Source of the DNA: RGIG3102 sp964369975
GTDB lineage: Bacteria > Bacillota > Clostridia > Oscillospirales > Ruminococcaceae
Direction of reading: 5' to 3'
DNA length: 64,000 nt
Assembly (NCBI GenBank): GCA_964369975.1
Contig: CAYJFZ010000004.1
Coordinates: 1-64,000 of the forward strand
Positions 1 to 8,447 of the stretch are shown one piece after another. The translations under genes were made by a program, and so were the position numbers. The stretch's first letter is position 1. Each line of letters begins with the position of its first letter. A model generated the notes under the pieces. That model worked only from the letters and a program-made list of their open reading frames with translations. It ran no database searches and was not told the origin of the DNA.

Positions 1-166
1 AACCACCGTGGCTTTTTCGCAAAAAAGCGAATCCATCCCGTCACCACTAATTAACGGGGCGAAAGCTTGATTTTTTTATTTGTAAAATTTTATGATTATA
101 TTCAGCTAATAAGTAAACCGACACTAAAACAGTGTCGGTTTATTATAATTTTGTATTAAACAAAAG
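1..166. other. left edge, intergenic; no gene seen
   Basis: No coding region is supported here. The stretch lies downstream of the minus-strand ABC exporter genes and holds one clear hairpin (114-142, listed separately). The first 60 bases are less A+T-rich than the rest and may belong to a gene or RNA cut by the window edge, but I cannot identify it. Confidence 0.5.
114..142 (-). terminator. probable terminator of the ABC exporter pair
   Basis: A 12-bp perfect stem (taaaccgacact / agtgtcggttta) with a 5-nt loop lies 25 bp beyond the stop of the minus-strand exporter gene. The T run on the minus strand is short, so termination strength is uncertain. Confidence 0.6.
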
Positions 167-2017
167 CTATTTACCCTCTTCATGCAACTGCTTAAAGAAT
201 GTATTTTGCTTTTCTTCTTCCCATTGCCCTGTATACATTTCATAATACACCTTGCCCAATTTTAAAAGCTCTGGATGAGTGCCACTTTCTATGATTTTGC
301 CATTTTCAACTACTAAGATAATATTTGAATTTTTAACAGTTGATAGCCTGTGGGCTATAATAAAGGTTGTTTTGTTTTCCATTAAAGAGGAACTCATTGA
401 GTTTATTAGCTGTTCTGTGTAAGTGTCAACGCTACTTGTAGCCTCGTCCATTACTAATATTTTACCCTCTGCTAATATTGCCCTTGCTATACTAATGAGC
501 TGTTTTTGACCTGTTGATAGCTTGTCGCCACCCTCGCCGACTTCTGTCTTATAGCCATCTTTTAATTTTTGTATAAAGGTGTGAGCCTGTGCTTTTTTTG
601 CAGCTGCTATTACTTCTTCATCGCTTGCAGTCGGCCTTGAATACCTTATGTTTTCCTCGATTGTTCCACTGAATAAATGAGGGGTTTGTAATACATAGCT
701 TAAATTATGCTCAAGCCAAAGTAGGCTTCTTTCTTTGTAGTCTTTGCCATCTATTAGTATTTTGCCCTTTGTTGGCTCAAAAAAGCGACAAACTAAGTTT
801 ACTAAAGTACTTTTGCCAGCGCCAGTATGGCCTACTATGGCAACGCTTGTGCCTGCTGGAATTTTTAAATTAAAATCTTTTAAGATATAAGTCTCGCTCC
901 CTGGATACTTAAAGGATACATCGCAAAACTCTATATCGCCCTTTATTTCTTCCCAGGCTTCTTTATTTGGTTTATAAACATCGCCATAGATGTTTTCGAT
1001 TTCTTTTGAATCTTTTACTAAGGGCTGAGTGTCTAATAAGCTATTCACTCTTTCAACATTTGCTTGAAGCGAGGTTATCCTTGTAAATGCTCTTATTATT
1101 CTTTCAATAGGATCTGTTAAAACAAAGGCATAGCTTACAAATACTGAAAGGGCTGCAACATCTATTGTTTGATTAAAAACTAACTGCGCCCCATAGCCTA
1201 AAATAAGGCTGATTATTATTCCGCTAAAAATCATTATTGTAGGAAAAAACATCGCTTCAATTGATTTATATACTATATGTTCGTTTTTTAAATTTTTATT
1301 TTTTTGTCTAAATTCTTCATTTACAAAGTCTTTTATATCAAGCTCTTTTGTTGTTGCAGCGCCTGTTATGTGCTCATTATATGCCGCTGTAACTATCGAG
1401 TTGTGAATTCTTACTTTTCTATTTTGCACTAATAGTTTTCTTTGAAAAATGTCAGCTACTTTTAGCATAAACGGCATAATTATAATAACGCACATCGCAA
1501 GTGAAAAGTTTAGCCTTATCATATTAAATAAGGCAAAGCTGATATAAGCTACATTGAAAATAAAATCTGATATACCCCATGAAAAAAGCGAGCCGATACT
1601 ATTTGTATCACTCATGATTCTCGCTAAAATAAAGCCTACTGGAGTTTGATTAAAATAGTCAAGCGAGAGAGTTTGTGTATGGCTGAATAAGTCTTTTTTC
1701 ATGTCCCTGCCAACTAACATTTCAACAGTTATTGCGCATTTACAAAACACTATCGAGAAAAATGCTTGAGTTAAGGCTAATAATATATAAAACCCTGCAA
1801 AGCCCACAATCCCATCACTTGATTTTATCTGTATGAAATTTGTTATTGCATACTGCGTCATCAAAGGGAAAATAGAGTCAAAAAATGCAGTAGAAATAGA
1901 GGCTATAATTAAAAATACAAGTAGCTTTTTATATGGCTTTACATACTTAAAAAGCCTCTTCCATTCGCTAAATTTAAAGCTTTCGGCAAGGGTATATTCT
2001 TCGTGTTTATCGCTCAT
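167..2017 (-). CDS. ABC exporter half-transporter, canonical ATPase half
   Basis: 616-aa half-transporter with an N-terminal six-helix exporter membrane domain (about residues 25-325) and a C-terminal ATPase domain. Visible motifs are Walker A GHTGAGKST, signature LSTGQKQ (second residue of the GG pair replaced by T), Walker B ILVMDEATSS with the catalytic Glu, and the switch His in IIAHRLS. It starts 1 bp after the stop of the upstream gene (2019-3824), so the two are co-translated and should form a heterodimer, as in BmrCD, LmrCD or TM287/288. The altered signature here pairs with the Asp-for-Glu Walker B in the partner, so one nucleotide site is degenerate. Family knowledge predicts drug or lipid export. 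The substrate cannot be read from sequence. Confidence 0.9.
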   Translation of the reverse strand: MSDKHEEYTLAESFKFSEWKRLFKYVKPYKKLLVFLIIASISTAFFDSIFPLMTQYAITNFIQIKSSDGIVGFAGFYILLALTQAFFSIVFCKCAITVEMLVGRDMKKDLFSHTQTLSLDYFNQTPVGFILARIMSDTNSIGSLFSWGISDFIFNVAYISFALFNMIRLNFSLAMCVIIIMPFMLKVADIFQRKLLVQNRKVRIHNSIVTAAYNEHITGAATTKELDIKDFVNEEFRQKNKNLKNEHIVYKSIEAMFFPTIMIFSGIIISLILGYGAQLVFNQTIDVAALSVFVSYAFVLTDPIERIIRAFTRITSLQANVERVNSLLDTQPLVKDSKEIENIYGDVYKPNKEAWEEIKGDIEFCDVSFKYPGSETYILKDFNLKIPAGTSVAIVGHTGAGKSTLVNLVCRFFEPTKGKILIDGKDYKERSLLWLEHNLSYVLQTPHLFSGTIEENIRYSRPTASDEEVIAAAKKAQAHTFIQKLKDGYKTEVGEGGDKLSTGQKQLISIARAILAEGKILVMDEATSSVDTYTEQLINSMSSSLMENKTTFIIAHRLSTVKNSNIILVVENGKIIESGTHPELLKLGKVYYEMYTGQWEEEKQNTFFKQLHEEGK

Positions 2018-2018
2018 A

Positions 2019-3824
2019 TTAACTACCCCTTTCTTGCTTTGTTTGCTCTATTACTTCTTGCTGAATTTTTACTATCCCTTGGTAAATCCCATTTAATTCT
2101 ACAAGCTGTGAGTGAGTGCCTTCTTCTACTATTTTGCCCTCATCAAGCACTAAGATTTTATCTGATTGCATTAGAGTATTTACTCTTTGAGAAATTATAA
2201 ATGTAGTAATATTTTCAGTGTGAAATTTTAATTTTTGTCTTATATTGCTGTCAGTTATTGCATCTACTGCTGATAAACTATCATCAAAGCAAAGCACTTT
2301 TGCACCTGTGTATAAAGTTCTTGCAATTGCTACTCTTTGCTTTTGCCCACCAGATAAAGTGACGCCTTTTTCGCCTACTAAGGTATCATACTTTTTCTCA
2401 AAGCCTTCTATAGATGAGTGAACACAGGCAATATCGCTTGCCCTTATCACTTTTTGCATATCTGGTATTTTATCGCTTATAGCTATGTTTTCAGCTATTG
2501 TTCTGCTAAACAAAAACGGCTCTTGCATAACTATACCTATCTGTTTTCTAAGTGATGAAATATTTATATCGTTTATATCTTTACTGTCTATTGTAATCCT
2601 GCCTTTAGTCGGCGTATAAAATCTTGCAATCAAGGCTAAAATAGTACTTTTACCACTGCCGGCTGCGCCTAATAAGGCAACAGTCTGCCCTTTATTTATA
2701 GTAAAGGATAAATCTTTGAAAACTTCTTGTCCATCAAAATCAAAGCATACCTTATCAAAAACTATATCGCCTTTTATTTCAAAACTTTCACCGCTATCAA
2801 AATCTTCACTATCGACAGTGTATAACTCATTAACTCTTTCTAAGGCAACAGTCGCCTTACTCATATTACCTATAATTCTTCCTAAAGAGCGAATAGGCCA
2901 CGCAAGCATCCCATTGTAAAGCATGAACGAAATTATATCACCCGTACTTACAGCGCCACTTGCTGCAAACATAATACTTGCTACTAAAACTGTTACAACC
3001 TGAGCAATCGTTAAAAAATCGCCTATTGACCAAAACCAAGCTAATAAGTCGCCTACTTTTATCCATAAATTAGAGTACTCTACATTTTTTTCATCAAAAT
3101 TATCTCTTTCAAACTTTTGCTTTCCAAAGGCTCTTACAACCCTTGGCGCTGATAAGTTTTCTTGTACTTTTGATTGTAGTTGGCCTTCTGCCTCATCAGC
3201 TATTAAAAACTTCTTTTGGATAAGAGAGTAAAACACTATTGAAAACGCCATAACAAGTGGCACTGTGATAAATGAAACTAAAGCAAGTGCACTTGATATG
3301 CTAATCATAAACCAGTATGCCATCAAAAGCCTAAAAATTATCCTTACTATGTCAGTAGCTTCTAAAACAAACATTCTCACTGTTTCAATATCGCTTGAGC
3401 ATCTTTGAATAATATCGCCAGTTTGCACATTTTTATGATAGGCAAAGGGGGCATTTTGTAAGCGTTCAAATACTGCTTGTCTCATATTAAATGATAAGTT
3501 TTCGCTTAAATGCTTTGTTAAATTTAATCTTGCAAATTCACAAATTGCATTAATCGCTGTAACTATTACAAAAAACACTACTATAATATATAAATTATTT
3601 ATTAGATAAGTTTTCAAATCATTGTCAATTATATACTGCTGTAAAAAATTTGGCAAATCAAAAGGGGCATCACCGATGATGCTATCAACTGTGATACCAA
3701 TTATCCTCGGGCCTAAAAAGCTAAAAAATGAGCCTATGGCCATAAATACTATAGCCCAAAACAAAAAAACATAGCTTCCTTTTAACTGCCTGTGTAAAAA
3801 AATTTTAGCACTTTTGTCTTTCAT
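2019..3824 (-). CDS. ABC exporter half-transporter, degenerate ATPase half
   Basis: 601-aa half-transporter, first gene of a two-gene operon with 167-2017. The exporter-type membrane domain spans about residues 20-310 and is followed by an ATPase domain with Walker A GAAGSGKST, signature LSGGQKQR and Walker B VLCFDDSLS. The catalytic Glu after the Walker B Asp is replaced by Asp, and the switch position reads ISQRVN (Gln for His). These are the hallmarks of the non-catalytic subunit of heterodimeric type IV exporters. The start ATG is preceded by AGGTG. It is divergent from trmB across a 109-bp A+T-rich gap that must hold both promoters. Inferred role: multidrug or lipid export. Confidence 0.9.
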   Translation of the reverse strand: MKDKSAKIFLHRQLKGSYVFLFWAIVFMAIGSFFSFLGPRIIGITVDSIIGDAPFDLPNFLQQYIIDNDLKTYLINNLYIIVVFFVIVTAINAICEFARLNLTKHLSENLSFNMRQAVFERLQNAPFAYHKNVQTGDIIQRCSSDIETVRMFVLEATDIVRIIFRLLMAYWFMISISSALALVSFITVPLVMAFSIVFYSLIQKKFLIADEAEGQLQSKVQENLSAPRVVRAFGKQKFERDNFDEKNVEYSNLWIKVGDLLAWFWSIGDFLTIAQVVTVLVASIMFAASGAVSTGDIISFMLYNGMLAWPIRSLGRIIGNMSKATVALERVNELYTVDSEDFDSGESFEIKGDIVFDKVCFDFDGQEVFKDLSFTINKGQTVALLGAAGSGKSTILALIARFYTPTKGRITIDSKDINDINISSLRKQIGIVMQEPFLFSRTIAENIAISDKIPDMQKVIRASDIACVHSSIEGFEKKYDTLVGEKGVTLSGGQKQRVAIARTLYTGAKVLCFDDSLSAVDAITDSNIRQKLKFHTENITTFIISQRVNTLMQSDKILVLDEGKIVEEGTHSQLVELNGIYQGIVKIQQEVIEQTKQERGS

Positions 3825-3933
3825 ATAAAAACACCTATTGATTTATTAAAAATTTAATTGTATTATATAACAAATATGGTATTATTATAACATATTCAAA
3901 TATTTTTTTAAAGTAGGAAAATGGGGTAAAACA

Positions 3934-4584
3934 ATGAGAATGCGTAGAAAACCTTGGGCAAGGCCTGAGCTCGATGAAAGTTTAATATATATAAAAAATC
4001 CTCTTGATTATTTTGGCAAGTGGGATACTGCCTTTAATAAAAAGCAAGATTTTTATATAGAGCTTGGCTGTGGTAAAGGGGGCTTTATTTCACAAAAGGC
4101 ATTTAAGAATAAAACTATGAATTTTTTAGCTGTTGATATAAAAAGCGAGATGTTAGCTAATGCAAAAAGAAAAATAGAAGCTATATACGAAAAAAGAGAC
4201 TGTGAAAATATAAGACTTACTGCCCATGACATCGAAAGAATAGACTTAATTTTATCAAAAGAAGATGTAGTCAGTGGAATATTTATAAACTTTTGCAACC
4301 CTTGGCCAAAAGAAAGACATAAAAAAAGAAGGCTTACTCATACAAGGCAATTAACAGCCTATAAGTCTTTTTTAAAAAAGGGTGGTAAAATACATTTTAA
4401 AACAGATGATGATGAGCTTTTTATAGAAAGCTGTGAGTACTTTAAAGAAGCTGGATATACTATAGAATTCATCACTTATGATTTACATAAAAATCCTTGG
4501 GAAGATAATATTTTAACAGAGCATGAGGAAATGTTTACAAACGAGGGTATAAAAATAAAGGCTTTAATTGCTGTTTTAGATTAG
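3934..4584 (+). CDS. trmB: tRNA (guanine-N7)-methyltransferase TrmB
   Basis: 216-aa class I SAM-dependent methyltransferase that makes m7G46 in tRNA. The SAM loop ELGCGKGGF lies at about residues 42-50, the acidic strand-2 end at FLAVDIKSEM, and the family-specific NPWPK motif with the following basic run (KERHKKRR) at about 130-140. FKTDDDELF near 150-160 corresponds to the TrmB TDxxxxF/Y region. Length is typical. A GGGG-containing ribosome site precedes the ATG. It is monocistronic: divergent ABC genes upstream and a strong terminator at 4662-4697. Confidence 0.95.
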   Translation: MRMRRKPWARPELDESLIYIKNPLDYFGKWDTAFNKKQDFYIELGCGKGGFISQKAFKNKTMNFLAVDIKSEMLANAKRKIEAIYEKRDCENIRLTAHDIERIDLILSKEDVVSGIFINFCNPWPKERHKKRRLTHTRQLTAYKSFLKKGGKIHFKTDDDELFIESCEYFKEAGYTIEFITYDLHKNPWEDNILTEHEEMFTNEGIKIKALIAVLD

Positions 4585-5066
4585 TAGAAAATAATGCCAA
4601 AGCAGTAACCCTAACAGGGGTATATAAAAATAAATATTGCCTAAAGTCAAATTAGTAAAATAAAAACTATGGATAATTTTATCCATAGTTTTTTATTAGC
4701 CAAAACTTATATTTTAAACTCGTTTTATAAAACATCAACAAATTTAAGCTATCCTCATCAAAGCTTTTATAAGGCTAAGGCATTATTGAAAAACTTTTAT
4801 TTTTATTAAGTGATTTTTATATTATAAATCTTAGAGTAAAACACATAAATCTTTTTATAAGTCATAAAGCATTATTGCAAAGATTTTTCTTGCTATTAAG
4901 CCTATTTATTACAATATAAAATCTTTTGGCTAAACCACAGAGGTTTATTTTTAGCAAAATAGCTGAGTGAATAATACTTTAAGTATTTAAAAAAGGGGTA
5001 GGGAAGATAGCAAAGAAATCTTAAAGGGCAAAGCATATACGACTTATAAAGTTTTTTCAAAGGAGA
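4585..5066. repeat. gene-free stretch with decayed dispersed repeats
   Basis: About 480 bp between trmB and spoVT hold the trmB terminator and no convincing gene. Positions 4911-5035 are a diverged copy of the repeat seen at 5902-6085 and 42011-42195; they share the taaaccacag core, the gtttatttt block, the gagtgaataatacttt block and the aaagaaatctt end. Positions 4771-4855 look like a further, shorter copy: both begin with gcattattg and continue through a similar A+T-rich order of blocks. The two copies stand in tandem. Assigned by eye; an alignment is needed to fix the borders. Confidence 0.5.
4662..4697 (+). terminator. intrinsic terminator of trmB
   Basis: The stem aaactatggat / atccatagttt is followed by a T run, about 80 bp after the trmB stop. 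Confidence 0.85.
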
Positions 5067-5606
5067 TTAATCTTCTAAAGCGTTGATTAATAGAGTAGTA
5101 GTTAAGTTTAAAAGTTTTTTTTGCACTTCGCTCACTATGTGTGTATTATCAGCTAAAAGCATCACAACGCCCCCTGCATCGCCTCCTGCAATTATGGGCA
5201 TTGCCGCTATTATCTCATACTCACTGCGCATAAAAGGGTATATAGCCTTATCTTGCAAAAACTGCTTATAGTAGGGCATCCTAAGGCGAAGCATCTCCTC
5301 TACTTGAGAAGTAATATTTGTATTAATAATTTCTTTTTTATTCGCCCCTGTACAAGCTATAATTTTATCTTGGTCACAGATAGCACATTGCACACCACAT
5401 GCCTTTGCTAAGGCTTCTGCATATTTTTGGCTCACCTGAGATAAATCTTGCATAATCGAGTATTTTTTTAAAACTATCTCGCCACTGTTTAAGGTGAAAA
5501 TTTCTAAAGGGTCACCTTCTCGCATACGCATAGTGCGCCTTATTTCTTTTGGTATTACAATCCTGCCTAAGTCATCTATCCTTCTTACAACGCCTGTTGC
5601 TTTCAT
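5067..5606 (-). CDS. spoVT: stage V sporulation protein T (AbrB-family regulator)
   Basis: 179 aa, matching the ~178-aa SpoVT family. Residues 1-50 form the swapped-hairpin AbrB DNA-binding domain; GVVRRIDDLGRIVIPKEIRR is diagnostic. The remainder is the GAF-like ligand domain (about 55-178). In Bacillus, SpoVT adjusts sigma-G-dependent forespore transcription, so its presence argues that the host belongs to an endospore-forming lineage, though clostridia can keep it without efficient sporulation. The ATG has a TAGGAG ribosome site. It is monocistronic and divergent from the tRNA-Arg gene across ~150 bp. Confidence 0.93.
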   Translation of the reverse strand: MKATGVVRRIDDLGRIVIPKEIRRTMRMREGDPLEIFTLNSGEIVLKKYSIMQDLSQVSQKYAEALAKACGVQCAICDQDKIIACTGANKKEIINTNITSQVEEMLRLRMPYYKQFLQDKAIYPFMRSEYEIIAAMPIIAGGDAGGVVMLLADNTHIVSEVQKKLLNLTTTLLINALED

Positions 5607-5707
5607 AACAATCTCCTAACAAATACAAATTAATTTTATATATGTATTTTTGAGCAAAAAGCATAAATTATACATAAATCTATAAAAAAACCAAAATTAG
5701 AAAAAAC

Positions 5708-5736
5708 TTGACAAATACTTATATTATAGGTATAAT
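5708..5736 (+). promoter_or_regulatory. consensus housekeeping promoter of tRNA-Arg
   Basis: TTGACA (5708-5713), 17-bp spacer, TATAAT (5731-5736): an exact consensus promoter 18 bp before the mature tRNA 5' end. Confidence 0.92.
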
Positions 5737-5754
5737 AACAAATGCACTAAATAA

Positions 5755-5831
5755 GCGTTTGTAGCTCAGCTGGATAGAGTACTTGACTACGAATCAAGGG
5801 GTCAGGGGTTCGAGTCCCTTCAAGCGCACCA
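5755..5831 (+). tRNA. tRNA-Arg (anticodon ACG)
   Basis: A 77-nt cloverleaf. The acceptor stem GCGTTTG / CAAGCGC contains one G-T pair, the D-arm contains AGCTCAGCTGGATAGAG, the anticodon stem-loop CTTGA-CTACGAA-TCAAG gives anticodon ACG, and the T-arm GGTTCGAGTCCC is complete. The discriminator is A and CCA is encoded. A34 is normally converted to inosine by TadA to read CGU/CGC/CGA. An exact consensus promoter lies upstream and a terminator directly downstream. Confidence 0.97.
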
Positions 5832-5833
5832 AT

Positions 5834-5868
5834 AAAAAAGCTCACATCTTAGGATGTGGGCTTTTTTA
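5834..5868 (+). terminator. tRNA-Arg terminator
   Basis: The stem aaaaagctcacatc / gatgtgggcttttt lies 3 bp after the encoded CCA and ends in a T run. Confidence 0.9.
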
Positions 5869-5901
5869 TTTCGTAAGCTTAGGACGAGAACAGCACGGCT
5901 C

Positions 5902-6085
5902 TGCCAAAACCTTATTATCCGAAGGCGTTTTATATTATAAAATTTACAACCTAAACCACAAAGATTTATTTTATATCAAGGCATACGAATGAGTAATACT
6001 TTTCGTATTGCGATTGAGTATAACGAAGATATTAAAGAAATCTTCAAGGTTTCGGCGGGTTTGGATATTAAGGCTTTGGCTTTAT
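5902..6085 (+). repeat. dispersed palindrome-rich repeat, copy A
   Basis: About 184 bp, near-identical over its core to the reverse complement of 42011-42195. Shared blocks include cctaaaccaca, gatttattttatatcaag, catacgaatgagtaatac, ttttcgtattgcga and gagtataacgaagatat, followed by aaagaaatcttcaagg. The internal section aatacttttcgtatt is self-complementary. This copy lies outside any gene, whereas copy B ends inside ung. Confidence 0.8.
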
Positions 6086-6094
6086 GCAGTAAGC

Positions 6095-6121
6095 AAAAAA
6101 CAGTGTAGTACACTGTTTTTT
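6095..6121. repeat. hairpin repeat, copy 1
   Basis: Perfect 12-bp stem (aaaaaacagtgt / acactgtttttt) with an AGT loop. The same core recurs at 6242-6264. As the right arm ends in six T, it could also terminate transcription. Confidence 0.75.
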
Positions 6122-6241
6122 AGTGCGCGGGTAGAGTCCCGTAAAGCGCTTTAGCTATATAAAGCTATATTTATGGCAATTCTTATTTTATTTCGTATTT
6201 AAAAAAGGGACTCGATCTCTGAGAGGGTAAAAGCCGTTAAT

Positions 6242-6264
6242 AAAACAGTGTAGTACACTGTTTT
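6242..6264. repeat. hairpin repeat, copy 2
   Basis: The stem aaaacagtgt / acactgtttt with an AGT loop is identical in its core to the hairpin at 6095-6121, 121 bp away. Confidence 0.75.
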
Positions 6265-6331
6265 TAGGCTTTTGGTGTGAGCTATTTATAGCGAGCACGT
6301 GAGCAAAGCGATGTCCCAAGAGCGCACGAAT

Positions 6332-6366
6332 AAAAAAACTATCACCTTCGTGATAGTTTTTTTATT
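6332..6366. terminator. bidirectional terminator 3' of the HD-GYP gene
   Basis: The stem aaaaaaactatcac / gtgatagttttttt has A and T runs on both sides. It lies 17 bp beyond the stop of the minus-strand gene at 6383. Confidence 0.88.
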
Positions 6367-6382
6367 CGTTTATTTATCTCAT

Positions 6383-8338
6383 TTATTCAAACATTCTTTG
6401 TGTCGGCGCTCCCATTGTTTGTGAGAAATCATCATCTGAAAAACAAGAGTAGTAAATATCATATCTGTATTCACTAATTATATTATCAATAACATCATAC
6501 AGCTCTTGATTTTTAAATATAGCCTTTGTTACCTCAGGGTTATATCTTGTATAAATTTGAGACAATAAGTCGTCCTTCATATCGCTTAAAAACTTCTCAT
6601 CCGCATAACTTCTGCCAACGCTGTCAGTTGCAGCATCTATTGAGTCAGCTATTGAAACAATATCAATTATAACTTTTACAGGCGATGCTAAATTATCAAA
6701 ATCTGCAGGGTAGCCAAACTTTCCATCATAGCTTTTATGGTGGCCAAAGGCTACATCACTAAAGCAGTCAAACAATTCTTTTTCAGTCGCCTTTTGTTCT
6801 TCACCTATTTTTTTATCTTCTCTAATAGTCACTGAGTCTGCTTCAAAGTTATTTGTAGGATTTATAAAATTATCCGCTTTTGAAGGATGTTCTTTAATCA
6901 TTATAAATTCTTTATCATTTAATCTTCTTACATAAAAAGATACTAAATGAGAATATAAAATTTTGCCTATATCATGAGAAAGCCCACAATACCAAACGAA
7001 TTTTAATATTTCATCAGCTTGATTTTTTACATCTTCCACAGTGTTTATATTCGGCAAGCCAATTAACTGCTCAGGTGAGTGTTTTATTAAATATTCAGTA
7101 ATCACATGCGAGATTTTAGCTACTACTACTGAATGAACATAAGTAGGCGGATGCCTGAAAACAGTCATAGATAAAAGCAGCTTTAAGTAAGTAATATCAT
7201 TAAAAATATGTCTACTTACTGAGGCAAAGCCTGCTATTGTCGTTGTAGTATGAGCTTGTGAAATTTCGCCAGTTAAACTTTCGATATACCTTAATACATC
7301 TCTTTCCATTTCAAGGACTATCTTTTCTCGCTCTTTTTTTGATAATTCTTTTGGCGGGTCTTGATACACATAGTATAAATATAAGGCGGATATATGCACT
7401 TTTCTATATAAATCATCGTAAGTGTTTTCATTTTTTGCTTGTTTGTAAAAGCTGTATAGGGTATCTAAAAATTCCATAGTACTAATTTTTTTATTATAAT
7501 ACCTTGCAGCTTCAATAAAATATCTATGCCTTATTTGCACAGAGGTATAGTCATTTGTTTGAACATCTCCTAAATTGACCATGCTTTGGATATATTCTGC
7601 TGACTCGAGCATTCTTTTTTTATGTTCCTTTGTTACTCTATAAGCATTTTTTGAGCGCAAAATGCTAAGAGTAGTAGAGCATAAATTTTCATGCAGATTA
7701 AAAAAATACGAAGCCCAAGGGAAATCAGGGTCTTTTTTCTTTGCTATATCATTCCAAAACTTTTCTGCTACATCATATCTTCTATAACATTCATCAATAT
7801 CATTATCCGGAACACTTATGTAGTAATTACCATGTGCCCTTGTTATTAAATTTCTTGTTTCTTCGTTAAATTCTTCATATCTATTAGCAAAAGAAATAAT
7901 TTCTTCATAGCAAACAGACATCTCCTTTTTAAAAATAGACCTATCAAGATAAAATAAAGCAAGTCCTTTATAAAATGTATTATGTATATAAAGTTCTTCA
8001 TCGTTTACATGCTTTGCATACTGCGTAAGCGCATGCCTTATATCATAAGAAAGCCCTGTGTCTATACTCTCTCTATAGCCTGAAAGGGCTTGTGCAAACT
8101 TTTGAAATTCTAAAGCTTTTTGCTTGCTTATATCAGTAGGGTCTTTTAAAAATGGCGTGATGTATTCATCTATAATATTATTAGTTTCATCTATTATTTT
8201 TCTTATTCGTTTACTTTTATCAATTAATACTTCTTTAACATTACTACGAGTAACCGTAGCGTCTTTTGAAAATTGTTTAGTGGCTAATTCTTTAAAAGCC
8301 AATTCATTTTCAATAATTTTTTCAAATTCCTTTTTCAA
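6383..8338 (-). CDS. HD-GYP-type phosphohydrolase with helical N-terminal region
   Basis: About 651 aa. The last ~230 residues form an HD-GYP-type domain: HSVVVAKISH, then SHDIGK (metal-binding His-Asp), IKEHP, FGHHKSYDG and FGYP. This matches the HDIGK...HHxxxDGxGYP signature of cyclic di-GMP phosphodiesterases, with KF before GYP. The preceding ~400 residues are helical and charged, without membrane segments, and may be TPR-like or a sensory scaffold. Start choice: an ATG lies at 8392, but it sits inside the predicted -10 box. A TTG at 8338 follows GGAGGTG with 7-nt spacing and gives LKKEFEK, so I use TTG. Substrate (cyclic di-GMP or another nucleotide) is inferred from family only. Confidence 0.8.
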   Translation of the reverse strand: MKKEFEKIIENELAFKELATKQFSKDATVTRSNVKEVLIDKSKRIRKIIDETNNIIDEYITPFLKDPTDISKQKALEFQKFAQALSGYRESIDTGLSYDIRHALTQYAKHVNDEELYIHNTFYKGLALFYLDRSIFKKEMSVCYEEIISFANRYEEFNEETRNLITRAHGNYYISVPDNDIDECYRRYDVAEKFWNDIAKKKDPDFPWASYFFNLHENLCSTTLSILRSKNAYRVTKEHKKRMLESAEYIQSMVNLGDVQTNDYTSVQIRHRYFIEAARYYNKKISTMEFLDTLYSFYKQAKNENTYDDLYRKVHISALYLYYVYQDPPKELSKKEREKIVLEMERDVLRYIESLTGEISQAHTTTTIAGFASVSRHIFNDITYLKLLLSMTVFRHPPTYVHSVVVAKISHVITEYLIKHSPEQLIGLPNINTVEDVKNQADEILKFVWYCGLSHDIGKILYSHLVSFYVRRLNDKEFIMIKEHPSKADNFINPTNNFEADSVTIREDKKIGEEQKATEKELFDCFSDVAFGHHKSYDGKFGYPADFDNLASPVKVIIDIVSIADSIDAATDSVGRSYADEKFLSDMKDDLLSQIYTRYNPEVTKAIFKNQELYDVIDNIISEYRYDIYYSCFSDDDFSQTMGAPTQRMFE

Positions 8339-8380
8339 AACTTGCCACCTCCCTTTTTTTTCGTATAATAACCTATCATA

Positions 8381-8408
8381 ATTATACCACAATAGCTATT
8401 TTGTTCAA
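8381..8408 (-). promoter_or_regulatory. promoter of the HD-GYP gene
   Basis: On the minus strand, TTGAAC (8408-8403), 16-bp spacer, TATAAT (8386-8381). Its position makes the upstream in-frame ATG at 8392 untranscribed and supports the TTG start. Confidence 0.7.
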
Positions 8409-8447
8409 GTGGATAAATTCTTTCTTTTTTATTAATAAATGTAACAT

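Larger units (their letters stand above)
5832..6382. other. 550-bp gene-free stretch behind tRNA-Arg
   Basis: No credible gene. It contains the tRNA terminator, a well-preserved dispersed repeat (5902-6085), two near-identical hairpins built on cagtgt-agt-acactg (6095-6121 and 6242-6264), and two pieces resembling the 3' end of tRNA-Arg (6134-6149, gagtcccgtaaagcgc; 6313-6338, starting gtcccaagagcgcacgaa). The second piece even keeps the adjoining ataaaaaa leading into the next terminator. The pattern suggests repeated duplications at the tRNA 3' end followed by decay. Confidence 0.6.

Noticed and set aside
5607..5710. Sigma-G promoter for spoVT
   Set aside because: A GTATA-like -35 element can be found, but the spacing to the only CATA-type -10 element is about 24 bp instead of ~18.
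5783..5992. Open frame starting inside tRNA-Arg
   Set aside because: It overlaps the mature tRNA and its terminator and has no ribosome site.
5832..6382. Prophage or integrated element behind tRNA-Arg
   Set aside because: The stretch is only 550 bp, with no integrase or phage gene; only end-like remnants are seen.
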